Shown: piece after piece, positions 12,775-25,399 of the stretch
How positions within the stretch are numbered: position 1 is the stretch's first letter
Layout of the letters: each line of letters begins with the position of its first letter
Source of the DNA: Vanilla planifolia
Lineage: Eukaryota; Streptophyta; Magnoliopsida; Asparagales; Orchidaceae
Length of the DNA: 64,000 nt
Direction: 5' to 3'
NCBI GenBank assembly: GCA_023846275.1
Contig: CM043868.1
Coordinates: 9,567,653 to 9,631,652 of the forward strand
Made by a program: the position numbers and the translations under genes
Notes under the pieces: model-generated
Seen by the model: only the letters and a program-made list of their open reading frames with translations
What the model was told of the DNA's origin: nothing
Database searches by the model: none

Positions 12775-15225
12775 TAGAACAATATGAAAATGTATGGATG
12801 TAAAAATTATTTTTTATATAGAATAATATGAAAATGTATATATAGAGAAACCATTGATTTTTGCATCTCATGATGACTATGCATGTTTTTAAACTTAAAA
12901 AAGTTATCTTTGTTAAAACATATGCTTAATTTATGGCATGAAATGGTAAATAGTTTTCTCTTAGATGATGGTTTTACAAAAGAAAGTTCATATTACTTGT
13001 TTTATTAAGAACAATGATGGAAAAATCACATGGTACAAATCTATGTAGATGTTCATAACTTGGTTTTTTTAATGAATCTCAAATTAAGTTGTCAAGTCTA
13101 TGAATTGTATATGATTTGTGTGCTTAATTTCTTTCTTGTACCACAAATTATGCTACTAGAGGATGTTGTCTTCCTTATCCAAGTGATATGCAATATAATT
13201 ATTTAAAAAAGTTGGTGTGGAGAAGAAAAAGATTGGTATGCCAATGAGCCCTTCCATAAAGTTTGATCAAGATGAAAAGGAAAATTGGTAGATACCAAGT
13301 TGATTGGTAAACTTCCAATCATGCATGATAGATGAAACATTTCGTCAAAAACTTGGAAAAATATCTACTTATTGCTTGCTAGACTATACATATTTTATGC
13401 AATAAGAGTTGTACGTTAGGTTACACATAGGTCTAAAGAATCATTTTTCAAAGTAGTATGTAGAACTTTACTAAAAAGATGCCAAGCAATAGATCACATT
13501 TAAAAGAAGGGAGAAATTAAGTCTTTAAACCAAAAATTTTTTGTCTTATCTTCTCCTTCTTTGTGATAAAAGGCATTTGTGATGAGAAGGCCTCCACCCC
13601 CTTTGCCTTAGAAGTGCCTTAGAGTAGGCATTAAAATCGTTTGCCTCAATGATTGTTTTCACCTTTTGAATTCATTTGTTTTGTGAGATACACAAAACAT
13701 TGCTAGTTAAACAATGATGCATAATTAACAATATTAATATTAAAGACATCATAAACATTTTCATCATGAATCATAGAGAATAGTTCATATTATGTAGAAA
13801 TGATTTTAATTCTTGATTCCTATACTCATTCATCTCTTTGGAAGTGATAATCTTGTCCCAAATATCTTTGTGTGATTCTACTGGGTAAAGTTTTCTAATT
13901 ATTGATGCACAATGTCAACACATAATTGTCTTGATTTTCAATTGAACAATTTTTATTTTATGTTGTTCTTATTCAAAAAAAAAATTAGACTTATCGTTTC
14001 CACCATTTTATTTAGAGTGGTATATCTTACCAAGATAGGATTTCACATTAGGTAGACAATTGACTGTAAGTAATTGATCATTCTCATTTTTTGAGATTCA
14101 AATAGCACTTTGTCAAAATGAGGAGATTTATTAATAGATTGGCCTTTAGGTATGGAGGTTTCAAGCATGTGGGTTTGTCATGGATCTAATCTCTAGGTTT
14201 AAAACTCAATTTGGAGTCCTTGATTCGATCTTAATTGTTTTATTATTTGACCCTTAAGTTAGATTGTATTGATTTGATGTTTGCAAAGTGTTTTGCAAAA
14301 CTATAAATCTTAGAGTGATAGCAAAGGAATGAGCAGTAAAGTTTAACAAAGTAATCCTTAAATCACAGAGTTTTGGTGTTTTGGCCTCCAATCCAACTTA
14401 CATCTATCACAAAATTTCTGTTACATCTTCAAATAATGCTGTTGTTCTATGCTCAAATTGTGTCATCATATGAATTGTTAAGAGATGGTATTATTTGTGG
14501 ATGTAAGTTTATTTTAGTGATTTCTGAGAGAGAGGTTTCATTTATAAATCATCCTCCCTTAAGACTGCTTCATTAGACTCCTCTCAATGCATCTCATGAG
14601 GAAGATCTTCTTATATTGAAAGTCTCAACCTCCCTCGAGAGTCAATCAAGACAAAACCAAGTTTTTTAAATTTCATGAAAATCATGGTTATACTACCTTC
14701 GAATGTAGAGCTTAAAAATATTTGATGAAAAGACTATTAAGGGAGGGTCAACCCCTAGAGTATTGAGCTAAAAAGAATAGTATTTTACTTTTGCTAACTC
14801 TTAAAATCTTGAGGATAAAAATTCTACATCTCCTCAAGATTAGTCTATTTGAATAATTTCACCCATTAAGTGTCATGAAAAAGGGGAAGGCGCCACAAAA
14901 CATCGTGCATGTAATTTTTTGAGGATGCCCCATATGAGGTTATAACTTACGTCAAACTTAAATGAGTCTTACACTTGCACACTAGATTCAAAAGTCATGC
15001 ACAAAAGTTATACAACATAGAATGCTTCCTAAAGTAGATGATGGAAGATGTCAAAACAAAAAAACCCAAAGGATTAACTAGATTTGACAATAAAAAATAA
15101 AATTGAAGTTTACTCAATAATGAAGCACAATAAGAGACAACATTGTTTTTGAGATCACATTGCTAGGCACAGAATTTTGTAAAGTTTTGACAATGAAAGG
15201 CTCCAATACAGTTCTTTGATTGTGT
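12775..15225. repeat. Long direct repeat, copy B (3' side of SLY1)
   Basis: Second copy of the 2.45 kb unit described at 6565-9043, in the same orientation, with scattered substitutions and short indels. An example of an indel is the extra bases in the ggcctccacccc stretch near 13590. Both copies begin near a shared tatggatgt.aaaattattttttatata stretch and end at ttctttgattgtgt. The 67-codon frame at 14373-14576 has a diverged, interrupted counterpart in copy A, so it does not look like a maintained gene. No protein family was recognised. Confidence 0.9.
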
Positions 15226-16590
15226 CGATTCTTTTACATTACAATCTCTCTCTAATCTGATCATTCTTTTCAAGTAGTTACAGATTGTATTTTCTATTTA
15301 TATTAGCTCAAAGTAGTGATTAAACACTCTTTTCTTGGTAATAGTTCCTAGTTTACAAAATTTAGCCATTTCTTTCAAAAAAATAATTGCTGCTTTCCTT
15401 GTATTGTTTAGCCCATCGTATCACACAATGGATTGTTTGATTGTATGATCAGGTTACCTGATTAGTTCACCCAAGAATTGGACTGATTTCATCCATTGTC
15501 ACCATAGTTTTATAAGAATCAAATCATTTGATATGGACAATTATAAATCTTAATGTCACATATTTTGTTAGAATGTCCATATTTGATTTGGTCAACCAGT
15601 TACAAATTCGAACATTGAATCTTGTGCTTTATGATCAAAGATTAGGTCATTTAATCAAGTGATTAGACTTCGATCTATATTACCATGTAAAACTTGATAT
15701 TTTGGATAATGATGTAAACTATATTTAAATAATAAAAATTTATACTAATGAAGTAAAATGAAGAGAAGTATAATATTTAGCTGAATAATGATTTACAAGT
15801 TCTTATTATACCGTGCATAGTGATAGTTTAGAAAACAAAATTTGAAATGTTAAGTAGTAGTGATATGTTAGAAAATATGATTCAAGAACTCTATAAAAAA
15901 CTTTATAAAAACTATTGTAAAAATGTATGTTTTCATGCTTGAATAACTTTGGAAACCTTATGTTATGTTTTAAGGTTGTTTTTGATTTCTAGTTTTCTAT
16001 TTACTTATTAGCCTAGTTATTTTTTATTTTTAATTTTTTCTTTTTGCATAACTATGGAAAACTCATGTTAAGATTTAATATTATTTCTATTTTAAATTTT
16101 CTATTTAACTTATCATAGTTAATGATGTTATAGAAATCATGATCATGCATGACGTAGTCATTAGGATTTTTTAACACATTCTTGATCTTCTGAACACATG
16201 AATCCATCCTTAATGCATTGCCAATGTTTTCCTAGGACTACTAAAATTAATATGCTATCAAGCCTTCAACGTGTTTGTGACTTAGGTTTAAATGATATTG
16301 TGAAAACACTAAATAAGTCATTAATAATAATATTCTTAACTTTTTTATTATCAAATATCTTGATAGGCTTATTGGACTCAGGTCTTGCTCCTTTTGCATA
16401 ATATGCATAAATAATAAAAACTCACTTGAACTTATGCATATAGAAACTAGCTAATCCCCCTAAAATAAGTGAATACATGAAATGTATGAACATAAATATG
16501 ACAATGAAACATCAAGAATATACATCATCATGTAAGCATCAAGTATACCCATGTAATTGATATCATAACTATTTTAATTAATAAAATATA
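15226..16590. other. AT-rich spacer, no gene seen
   Basis: No supported gene. A 67-codon frame at 16198-16401 lacks any recognised motif and is likely chance. Confidence 0.5.
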
Positions 16591-18339
16591 AGATTATCAT
16601 GGATTCTCTTTTTTTATACCTGTTGTTGTATTTGGTTTGAATCATTTGTTTTGAGTATTAAGTTTCTATTTCTACTTTTCTTGTGTTGATGTCATGTGCT
16701 CATCATATCATTTCTATTGTAAGAAATTCAGCATGTATGAGATTTCCATGTCTTTAGAAGGGGCAAAGAACCCAAAGTGAAGCAAACCCTTGCAATTTAT
16801 CGGCCCCTTGCAATTTATCCCCTTATCGTCTTTGTCTTCATCACATCTTTGTCATTCACATCACTTTTGGAAGGTCATAGTGCTATTATTGTACATTGTG
16901 GTCTTGTTTTGTTGTGCCATTGCTTTTTGTTTTCTGCTAGTGCCTTTTTTCTAGATTTCCTACAAATAAGTTTCTTGCACCTAGGCTAGCTGCCCTGTTT
17001 GATGATGTCCAAGGATTGTTTTTGCATGTCTTCCTGGTCAACCCCTTGTAGGTAGTTACCCTTGTTTTTTCTAATGATTCCTTTTGTTTTTGATATTTTT
17101 TATAAGCTTATGTTTTTGTCAATGTAGTGCACGCGTTAAACAGATAGTGCTCCAGTGTGGCTTATTAGATATTAACATTTTATGGTTTTATTATTACAAT
17201 CCATCCTGAGTAGCACTTGATTTGACTTGTAGGATGAAAATTCCAGCCTTAGAGAGCTTCTTAAGTTTCTAGTGATCCAAACTTTTGTTAAATTTTAAAG
17301 TGATTTTGCATTGTTTTCATACAGTGTTGCATGAATTAACTAGTCATCATAGCATAATCCTTGGTTATAAATATTAAAATTCAAGAATTTTATTTATTGT
17401 CGTCTATCCTGCATCATGTTGTGTATCAAAGAAAGTTTGTGCTGCATCAAGTTCTAAGACATTTAAGGTGCCTGCATCTGCCGTTTACAAGAGTTCATTT
17501 GTTAATTTTCCTTGCTTGAATTCTTGGTGCTTGAGGCTGAAAGCTGCAAAGGTTTAGTAGATATTTGCAGCAGATTTGTAATGTCGTTGTGCCCACGTTT
17601 GATTGCTCACTTCAAGGAGTTTATTGAAGACCAACCTGTGTCCATAGGGATGCAACATGGCCAAAGCTTGGATTATATTGGGTTCAGCTTTTATGGAATT
17701 GCAAAAACTGCATCCATTTGTAGATACGTTGAATGCCATTAGACCTCAATGGACATGTTGGCTTTTGCCAAGGATCCTAGCTGTAGGCGTGCTTCAGGAA
17801 TTGTTGCTGTTTAGTAGTCATATGGTGGCTTCAAAATAAAAAATTAGATGCAAATTCCATCTTATCATTCTTTGAGATTGCGACTAACATCTTGACTCTG
17901 GAAATATCAGTTGTAGCTCACTCTAATTTGGAGAATTGAAATACCTTTAGTCTCTCTGGCTCTATTCACTTGAGTTGTTCCTGGTGGGATGCTCTCCTTC
18001 CAATCGGATCAAGTTGAATTTTCATCTGTCTACAAATCATAATTGGGATACTTCTTATGGTCTTAAGCAAGATTTCTCTATCTCCATCTCTCTTAATTTT
18101 ATGCTTAGAATTAAAATCTCTTTTAATCAAATAGAAGACAAATGAGGATTCAATTTGGAGGATCAAAATGTGGTGTACGTGTCTACTTATTACCCATGCT
18201 TTATTTGTAGATATTCTTATTGTTACTTGGCTTCATGTCAGGCATTTAGGTATTTTCTGTTTGTTTTAGACTTCTCTGGTTACCTTTCGGATCAAAAGCT
18301 AGTTTGGAAATACCTTTTATAAGGCTCGCTACTGAAATC
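16591..18339 (+). pseudogene. Unidentified gene fragment with introns, copy A
   Basis: Collinear with 19601-21382 over its full length. It contains short exon-like peptides behind splice-acceptor-like sites. After gacttgtag near 17233 comes DENSSLRELLKFLVIQ. Near 17440 comes SSKTFKVPASAVYKSSFV. At about 17512-17740 comes a longer frame including RLIAHFKEFIEDQPVSIGM. After that the stretch AFAKDPSCRRASGIVAV is out of frame with its neighbour. These pieces read on the plus strand but cannot be joined without frameshifts, so this looks like a degenerate duplicate of a real multi-exon gene. I do not recognise the family. A resemblance of the KDPS..R stretch to Puf-repeat proteins is too weak to use. 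Confidence 0.5.
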
Positions 18340-19600
18340 CAAGAAGAGATGTGATATGTACATCCATAATGAGATATCGTTTATTTACAATATATATATA
18401 TATTGTTTATTTTGTTTTGAGTTTACTCTGTCAACTTATGTCTTACTTGTTATTGACAAACTCGTCAAAAAGTTTCTTCTAAAGTGGTGGTCCAATGAAG
18501 AACTCTTTTCACTTGTTTGTTTAGGAAAGTTTATAAACCCAATTGTTTTGTAGCTTACATATTCATAGGTTCAAGGTATGGATAGAGATCCTTATGGCTA
18601 AATTGATTCTTAAAGTTTGTTAAAAATGGTCAATATCATAGGTTTAATTGTTTAAAGCAAGATATGAAAACATGGAGAAGAGGCAACTCTTAGGCTTGGA
18701 AACCACTTTGCCTACGAGGTAAGATTGTTAGAAATAAATTAGTTTTGAAAAGTGGTAATAGCATGATGGATTAATCCTCAAAGACCATTGGATTGATAAC
18801 ATCTCATGAAACAAATGCCCAACCTATCTCAACATGATTTAGATTTTTCCTTTTGTGACTTTATTGATGTTAACAAAGAATTGAATGGTTGACTTTGGTT
18901 TAATGTTTTGTGTTAACTACTTGCACAGATGATAGGCTTTAATGCTTATTGTTCATCACTTGTTAATTGCTACAGAGTTCTTATGTTTAGAAAGCTTTTA
19001 GCAAGGACACAAGGTAGAGAAGATGCGAAGGAATTATAGTACTATTTGATAACTTCCAACCCATGCAATATTCTTTTGGTTAGATAATTGAGGTGACCTA
19101 GACTACTCATCTTGCATCATTGTTGTAGCATCAATTATCTGTTCACTTTAGCCTTGTTAGTTCCAATTTTATCTTCCTTAGATTATCAATTTTCTAATTT
19201 GTTTTTCCAGTATTGTCTAGTTTTAGTGTCAATTGTCACTTTCTAACATTAATTTAGTTCAATGTTTTCTTGTAACGTATCATTTGTGCTTAATTCTAGT
19301 TCCATATTCAGTTTGATGGCTCCATTAGTTAGAGTCAAATCATGTCGTGTCAATTAAAGAGCACTTAAAGTCGCCTTCAGCACCACACTTCTCAGGCTTA
19401 TTGTCCCAGTCAATTCAAGAACTACACTTGACAGACTATATAATCCACTCCTATGGATACCCTAATTTCCATATTTGATCACCTCTAGCAAGTCATTTTT
19501 TCAAGTCATATTATTTCTTGCATTTGTGTATTTTTGTTTGTTGTGCATCACTAAGGCATATGATGTGTATGGGATAAGGTATTCCCATTTATTTAAACGT
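18340..19600. other. Unique spacer between the duplicated gene fragments
   Basis: This DNA separates the two copies and shows no match to either. It is AT-rich, with a short (AT)n near 18391-18402. No gene, RNA or recognisable element was found. Confidence 0.5.
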
Positions 19601-21382
19601 AAGATTACCATGGATTTTCTTTATATATCTTATTGTTGTACTTGGTTTGAATCGTTTGTTTTGAGTATTAAGTCTCTAGTTCCACTTTTCTTGTGTTGTC
19701 ATGTGCTCATCATATCATTTCTACTGTAAGAAATTTGGTATGCCTGAGATTTCCATGTTTCTAGGACGGGCAATGAGCCCAAAGGGAGGCAGCCCCTTGC
19801 AATTTATCCCCACATTGTCTTTGTCTTCATCACATCTTTGTCATTCACATCACTCTTGGAAGGTCATAGTGCTATTATTTTACCTAAGGTCTTGTTTTGT
19901 TGTGCCTTTGCTTTTTGTTCTCTACTTGTGAATTTTTTCTAGATTTTCTACAAATAAGTTTCTTGCACCTAGGCTAACTGCCCTGTTTGATGATGGTCGA
20001 GGATTGTTTTAGCGCATCTTCCTGGTCAACCCCTTGTGGGTAGTTTCCCTTGTCTTTTCTAATGATTCTGTCTTATGTTTTTATTGACATTTTTAATAAG
20101 CTTATGTTTCTGTTAATGTAGTGCACGTGTTCTCGTTCAACAGATTGTGCTTCTGTGTGGCTTATTAGATACTAACATTTTGTGGTTGTATTTGTTGTTT
20201 TATTACAATCCACCCTAATTAGAACTTGATTTGACTTATAGAATGCAAATTCGAGCCTTGGAGAGCTTCTTAATTGTCTACTGATCTAAACTTTTTGTTA
20301 AATTTTCAAGTGATTTTGAATTGTTTTCATGCATTGTTGCATGAATCCATTAATCATCATAGCATAATCCTTGGTTGAAAACATTAAAATACAAGAATTT
20401 CTTTCATAGTCCCCTATCCCGCATCATGCTGTGTATCAAAGAAAGTTTGTGCTGCATCAAGTTCTAAGATATAAGGTGCCTACATCTGCCGTTTACAGGA
20501 GTTCATTTGGTAATTTTCCTGGCTTGAATCCTTCGTGCTTGAGGCTGAAAGCAGCTGAGATTTACTGCATATTTGCGGCAGATTTGTCATGTCGTTGTTC
20601 GCAAGTTTGATTGCTCGCTTCATGGAGTTCATTGAAGGACAACCTGTGTCCGTAGGGATGCAAAATGGCCGAAAGCTTGCAAAACTGCATCCATTTGTAG
20701 ATACGTTGAATGCCAATGGACCTCAAATGGACATCATGGCTTTTCAGGCTTCTAAGGATCCTAGCTGCAGGCGTGCTTCAGGAATACAATTTATATGTAA
20801 TTGCAAAAACTGCACCCATTTGTAGATACGTTGAATGGCATTTGTACCTCAAATGGACACGTTGGTTTTTCAGGCTTCCAAGGATCCTAGCTGCAGGTGT
20901 GCTTAAGGAATTGTTACTGTTTAGTTGTCATATGATGGGTTCCAAAAAAAAAATAGTCGTAAATTCCATCACATCATTCTCTGTGATTGCGACTAACATC
21001 TTGACTCTAGAAATATCAGTTGTAGCTCACTCTAATTTGGAGAATTGGGATACCTCTATCCTCTTTGGCTCTATTCATCGGATCAAGTTGAATTTCATAT
21101 GAAGCATAATTGAGATACTTCTCATGTCTTAAACTAGGTTTCTCTTTCTCGATCTCTCTTAATTTTATGCTCAGAGCTAATAAATGAGGATTCAATTTTG
21201 AGGATCAGAATGTAGTGTGCATGTCTACTTATTACCCATGTTTTATCTGCAGATATTCGTATTGTTATCTTGGCTTCATATTAAGCATTTAGTTATTTTT
21301 TATTCATTTTAGACTTCTATTGTTACCTTTCGGATATAAAGCTAGTTTGGAAATGTCTTTTGTAAGGCTCGCTACTGAAATC
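19601..21382 (+). pseudogene. Unidentified gene fragment with introns, copy B
   Basis: Second copy of the unit at 16591-18339. It starts at aagattaccatgg (19601) and ends at ggctcgctactgaaatc (21382). Near 20120, after ttaatgtag, it reads ARVLVQQIVLLCGLLDTN; copy A is six bases shorter and more disrupted there. The frame at 20589-20825 keeps LIARFMEFIEGQPVSVGMQN, then KLHPFVDTLNANGPQMD and SKDPSCRRASGI. That is more coherent than copy A, so copy B may be nearer the ancestral coding sequence. Part of it is duplicated again in tandem at about 20675-20935. Family unknown; probably a pseudogene, since no start or long joined frame is apparent. Confidence 0.5.
20676..20935 (+). repeat. Internal ~130-bp tandem duplication in gene-fragment copy B
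   Basis: The block gcaaaactgcatccatttgt...aaggatcctagctgcagg, followed by a short tail, occurs at about 20676-20790 and again at about 20805-20920 with minor changes. Copy A has this block only once. The duplication therefore arose after the two larger copies separated, or was lost from copy A. Confidence 0.8.
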
Positions 21383-21729
21383 TTGAAACAAAATGGAGAG
21401 AATTATAGTTAATAAGCTATATATATTTCCTAGCAAGGGTCGTTGTATTGGAGATACCTCTTCATGTTAGGCAACCAAATTTTAGCTGATTTCACACTTG
21501 TAGAAGCTATTATAAGTTGAATTGCATTTGGGAACTCATTTATCATTTGCAAGTCGTACAGCTTTTGATATTGTTGAAGATTAATTGGTTTAATTCGTCA
21601 ATTTTCTACAATCAATGACTCATGTTTTGGGTTGCATGTCGAAAGCAATAATGTTTTTTTTTTTTTTATCTTTTTGGTTGTAAACTTGAATCAGAGATAT
21701 TATTGACATCCAAAGCAGGAAAAGACCAG
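21383..21729. other. Spacer before second LINE
   Basis: AT-rich, with a run of about 15 T at 21653-21667. No gene was seen. Confidence 0.5.
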
Positions 21730-24620
21730 AATCAAACATGGCTCTCGTTGGCAACAACAGCAGCGTGCTAAAACTCAGTGCCATGCACATCTAAAAAAAA
21801 CAAAATGTTATAGAAAAACAAGGGCAAGGATTTAGCCTCTGAGATAGAATCTTCAAAAGATAAAGTTAAGCTTCATTATGGCATTCAAGCGTTAAAACTC
21901 TTTAGTGAAAAGTTATATGAGAGAGCTTTGGTCTTTGGATGTAAAATCCAAATTGAGGAGGAGTTTACTTTAAAGTCAAAGGTTAAGAAAAAAGTTGAAT
22001 ATTAAAAAAACCAATTAGCCCAAAAGGAAATGGAGAAGCTCTGTGTTATACAAATTGTAGTTAATGATTGTGCCAATGAATAATATCCTAATCTGGAATA
22101 TCATAGGCGCTAATAAAGGATCAACAAGTTAGTTAATCAACATTATCAAAATGCACAATATTAGACTAATTGTCTTGTTAAAACCTATGCCATCTATAGA
22201 TGGGATATAATAATTAATTGCTAAACTAAATTTTTAGCAATGTTATACCAATTAGTCAAATAAGATTTGGATTCTCTAGAAGGCGGAGGGCTTCAACTGT
22301 AATGCTGACATGACAGATTAATTTATCTATGTCATGATCAAAAGTTAAGAATTGATTTCTAAGGCTAGTTGCACAATATTATGGGTAGACCTATTATGCG
22401 TCTCCTTAAATCCATGGATGGTGGGTAGAGATTTTGATGATTTCGCATCTTTTGATAAGTATTGAGGTTTATTTATCCCTAAATTGAAGAAATTGTAGAA
22501 ATTCACTAATTACATAAATCTCTATCATCTTAAACATCTGTCTTCTAAGGTTCCCCTTTTACATGGATAAGAAAATAGAATGATAGATTGGTTTCGAAAA
22601 AAATTTAAGAGTGCTAGTTAATAAAAAAAATAGATCGATTTTCTTCTAAATTTGACAACCCATCATCTTGCCAAAGCTAGATCAAATCATGCACTTCTTT
22701 TATTGAATCATCCTATATTTATACAAATAATAAAAAACAACTAAAATTTGCTTACAAATTGCCTTGGTTTGAAGGCTCTAGCTTCAAAAATAAAAAAGCT
22801 TAAAATATTCCTTAAAGATTGAAATAAATCAACCTTTGGAAACATCTTTGATGCTATCAAATTGGTTGAGGAAGTGAATCTAAAATAAGCCCTCTTTCAA
22901 GCAAACCCAAATGCGGTATAGAGAGAAGTGTTGGAATTTGCTAATTCTTCTTAATTACAAGCTTTAGACAGAGAGGAGTCATATTGGAAACAAAAGGTTG
23001 GAATTAAATGACTAAAGGAAGGAGAAAGAAATACAAAATTCTTTCATTTACTTTTGAAGAAATGATGAAACAAGTTGAAAATTGTATGCATTAAGGATAT
23101 TGATGGTACTTGGATTAATCAAGAGGATAAAATTATGACAACTACTATTAATCATTTAAAAAAAAATCTTTTCAAAGCATCTCTAGTAATTAAGGATGAA
23201 GTTTTCTTAACTACATTCTTTCCTTGTTAATTGAGGAAATAATAGTTTTGTGCAACACATTATGAAAGAGGAATTCAAAGAGATAATTTTTAACATAGAC
23301 TTAAAATAGTGCTCTAGGCTTAGACAATTTTAATGATAAATTTTTCACTCATTGTTAGAATTTAATATCCAGTGATGTATTGAATGCAATTAAAAAAATT
23401 TTAAATGGATCTTCAATACCTAAAAGAATTTTTAACACTAACATTATACTTATTTCTAAATCTGTCAACTTAGAAATTTTTGTTGGTTATAGACCAATTA
23501 ATCTCAACAACTTTATGGAAGAGATGTTTACCAAGATCATGACAAATCGAATTTAAAGAATATTAGATAGGTTGATCTCTCCAAAACAGACTAGTTTTAT
23601 AAAATACAAAGATATTATTGATAAGATCTTATTGACACATTAATATATTCTATTAATAAAAGAGCAAAAGGTGGTAACTACATTGTCAAGCTAGATCATA
23701 AGATTGCTTTTAATAATACATCATGTGATTTTCTTTTTAGGATCTATCCAAATTCAATTTCAATGAGAAGCTTGTTAAGGTGCTTACCAATCACTTATAT
23801 AGTATATGGATTTTTATTATCATTATTGGTTTGCTAAGTGGATTCTTTCAACCTTCAACTAGTCTTAAGAAAAGTAATCCTTTATGCCTAATCCTTTTCA
23901 TCTTATTTATATGCTCTTTACTAAAAACATCAATAGTTGTTTTGCTCAAAAGAGAATGATACTATATGGACAACCAAGATCTTGTCCATCTATCATTCAC
24001 CTAGCTTATGTAGATATAATTATCTTTAGTAGAAGAGATCTAAAAACTATTAATAATCTTAGTAAGTTCCTATAAACGAGCCTTTTAATTCATCAAAATA
24101 AAAAAGTAAGGTCATCTGCAACAACAAATTGAGTTTAAGATAGATCAATCAAATTTGCAAGAGATAAGAATTCAATTGTACAAACCTTCTTATGACTTAT
24201 TTGGGTTGCTTGTTATACATAGGTCAAAAGAAAGCTACTTATTTTCATCATTTGATTACTAAAATTCAAAATAAAATGGCTAGTTGGAAAAAATAGAATG
24301 AACTATTTTTTTATGGTTCTTGGATAAAATTAGTCTTTTTTAGGAGAAAAATGATCTTAGTCTTAAAAAATTAGAAGATATGATGGACTCTTTTTCTAAA
24401 CAACTTATTTGGAAATTGTAAATTGATAGCTCTTTGTGGTCCAGTTACATGGTAATTAAATACCAATCCATAGATGCTACTAGAATGAAATATAAAAAAT
24501 GAGTTCATATGCTAACGTCAAAAAATTTGATTCAAAGTATGAAATGTGGCCGGATTCAATGAATTACTAGAATGATCTTTGATAAATGACCATTCTAGCA
24601 ACTACCTAACTATGGCAAAT
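21730..24620 (+). mobile_element. Decayed L1-type LINE, nearly full ORF2
   Basis: Plus-strand LINE remnant broken by many stops. Positions 21730-22070 may hold ORF1-derived sequence. ORF2 appears to start near 22070 with MNNILIWNIIGANKG, a typical endonuclease opening. PWMVGRDFDDF follows at about 22410-22445. The linker KEGERNTKFFHLLLKK is at about 23010-23065. The reverse transcriptase shows GYRPINLNNF and SPKQTSFIKYKDIIDK at about 23480-23620 and the active-site box LAYVDIIIFSRRDL at about 24000-24045 (YVDD changed to YVDI). Downstream come LFGLLVIHRSKESYLF and SLWSSYMV-type C-terminal motifs to about 24460. It differs from the LINE at 1-2950 in almost every motif, so it is a separate insertion of another subfamily. 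It is certainly inactive. Confidence 0.85.
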
Positions 24621-24705
24621 GTGAGCTTTCTTGCTTGCTTCATATTCTGTATATAAAGAAGAGGTTATGTGAACTACCAAGTCCAAATCTTTTTGGAATC
24701 ATTTT

Positions 24706-25086
24706 TGAAGGAAAGGAGCTTGCAAGAAGTCATACATTTAGCATTTCAACATTTGCATTTTCTCACCATATCATGATAAGCTCTTGGTTAATTTTGGCAA
24801 CATTCTTAATTTTTAGTGACCTTCATTGTATATCTATTCAAGTGAAATTAGATTGTGTTTGTATTTCTTGAAAGTTCATGTAATTTCTTGTGAAGCCTAG
24901 GTTGGGTCATTAATAGTATAGAGGGATGATTCTTACTCTGAATTATTAATAGTGTTGAGGGAAGTGCCCATATTTAGGTATTAGAAATATGGAGAGAGGT
25001 TTCGATTAAAACCTTATTAAGGCCTAAGAATTTGATTGGTTGATATGTAGAAAAATCTCAAGTATAAAAGGTTTCTCCATGGCTAT
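24706..25086 (+). mobile_element. Truncated Copia-type LTR fragment
   Basis: Matches 5076-5488 throughout, including the shared gcaagaagtcatacattt start and the TATA block agtataaaaggtttctccat (about 25061-25080). The similarity stops abruptly just after the TATA box, so this copy keeps U3 and the start of R but lacks the rest. It lies directly after the LINE remnant. The 78-codon frame at 24635-24871 falls in this fragment and is not a gene. Confidence 0.7.
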
Positions 25087-25399
25087 CCAAATTGTATATA
25101 AATCTTTCATAATAGAGAAATATTTATATACAATTTTACATCTAGCATCTTAACTAATAATAAGTCTTTTAGTGGTTGGAATTCAATATTTAACATATCA
25201 TACATATATAAATAAATGAACTTGATATTCCACAATCAAGTAAAATAACAGCAAACAAACTTTGTAAATATAACATGTAATAATATCAATAGACTGAGGA
25301 GCTTCATGCTATACACTAAATTAAACTTTAACCCACTCTCCTTACTAGATGCACCACCTCTATAGGACTACTAGACACTAATGAAGAACCTATTCCTCT
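25087..25399. other. AT-rich spacer
   Basis: No gene or element recognised. Confidence 0.45.

Noticed and set aside
6565..15225. SLY1 as cargo of an LTR retrotransposon or as a retrocopy
   Set aside because: The flanking repeats show no clear TG...CA ends, primer site or polypurine tract, no Gag/Pol lies between them, and the gene retains an intron.
17512..20825. Assigning the duplicated gene fragments to the Puf/APUM23 family from the KDPS..R peptide
   Set aside because: The match covers only a few residues and the rest of the peptides do not fit that family.
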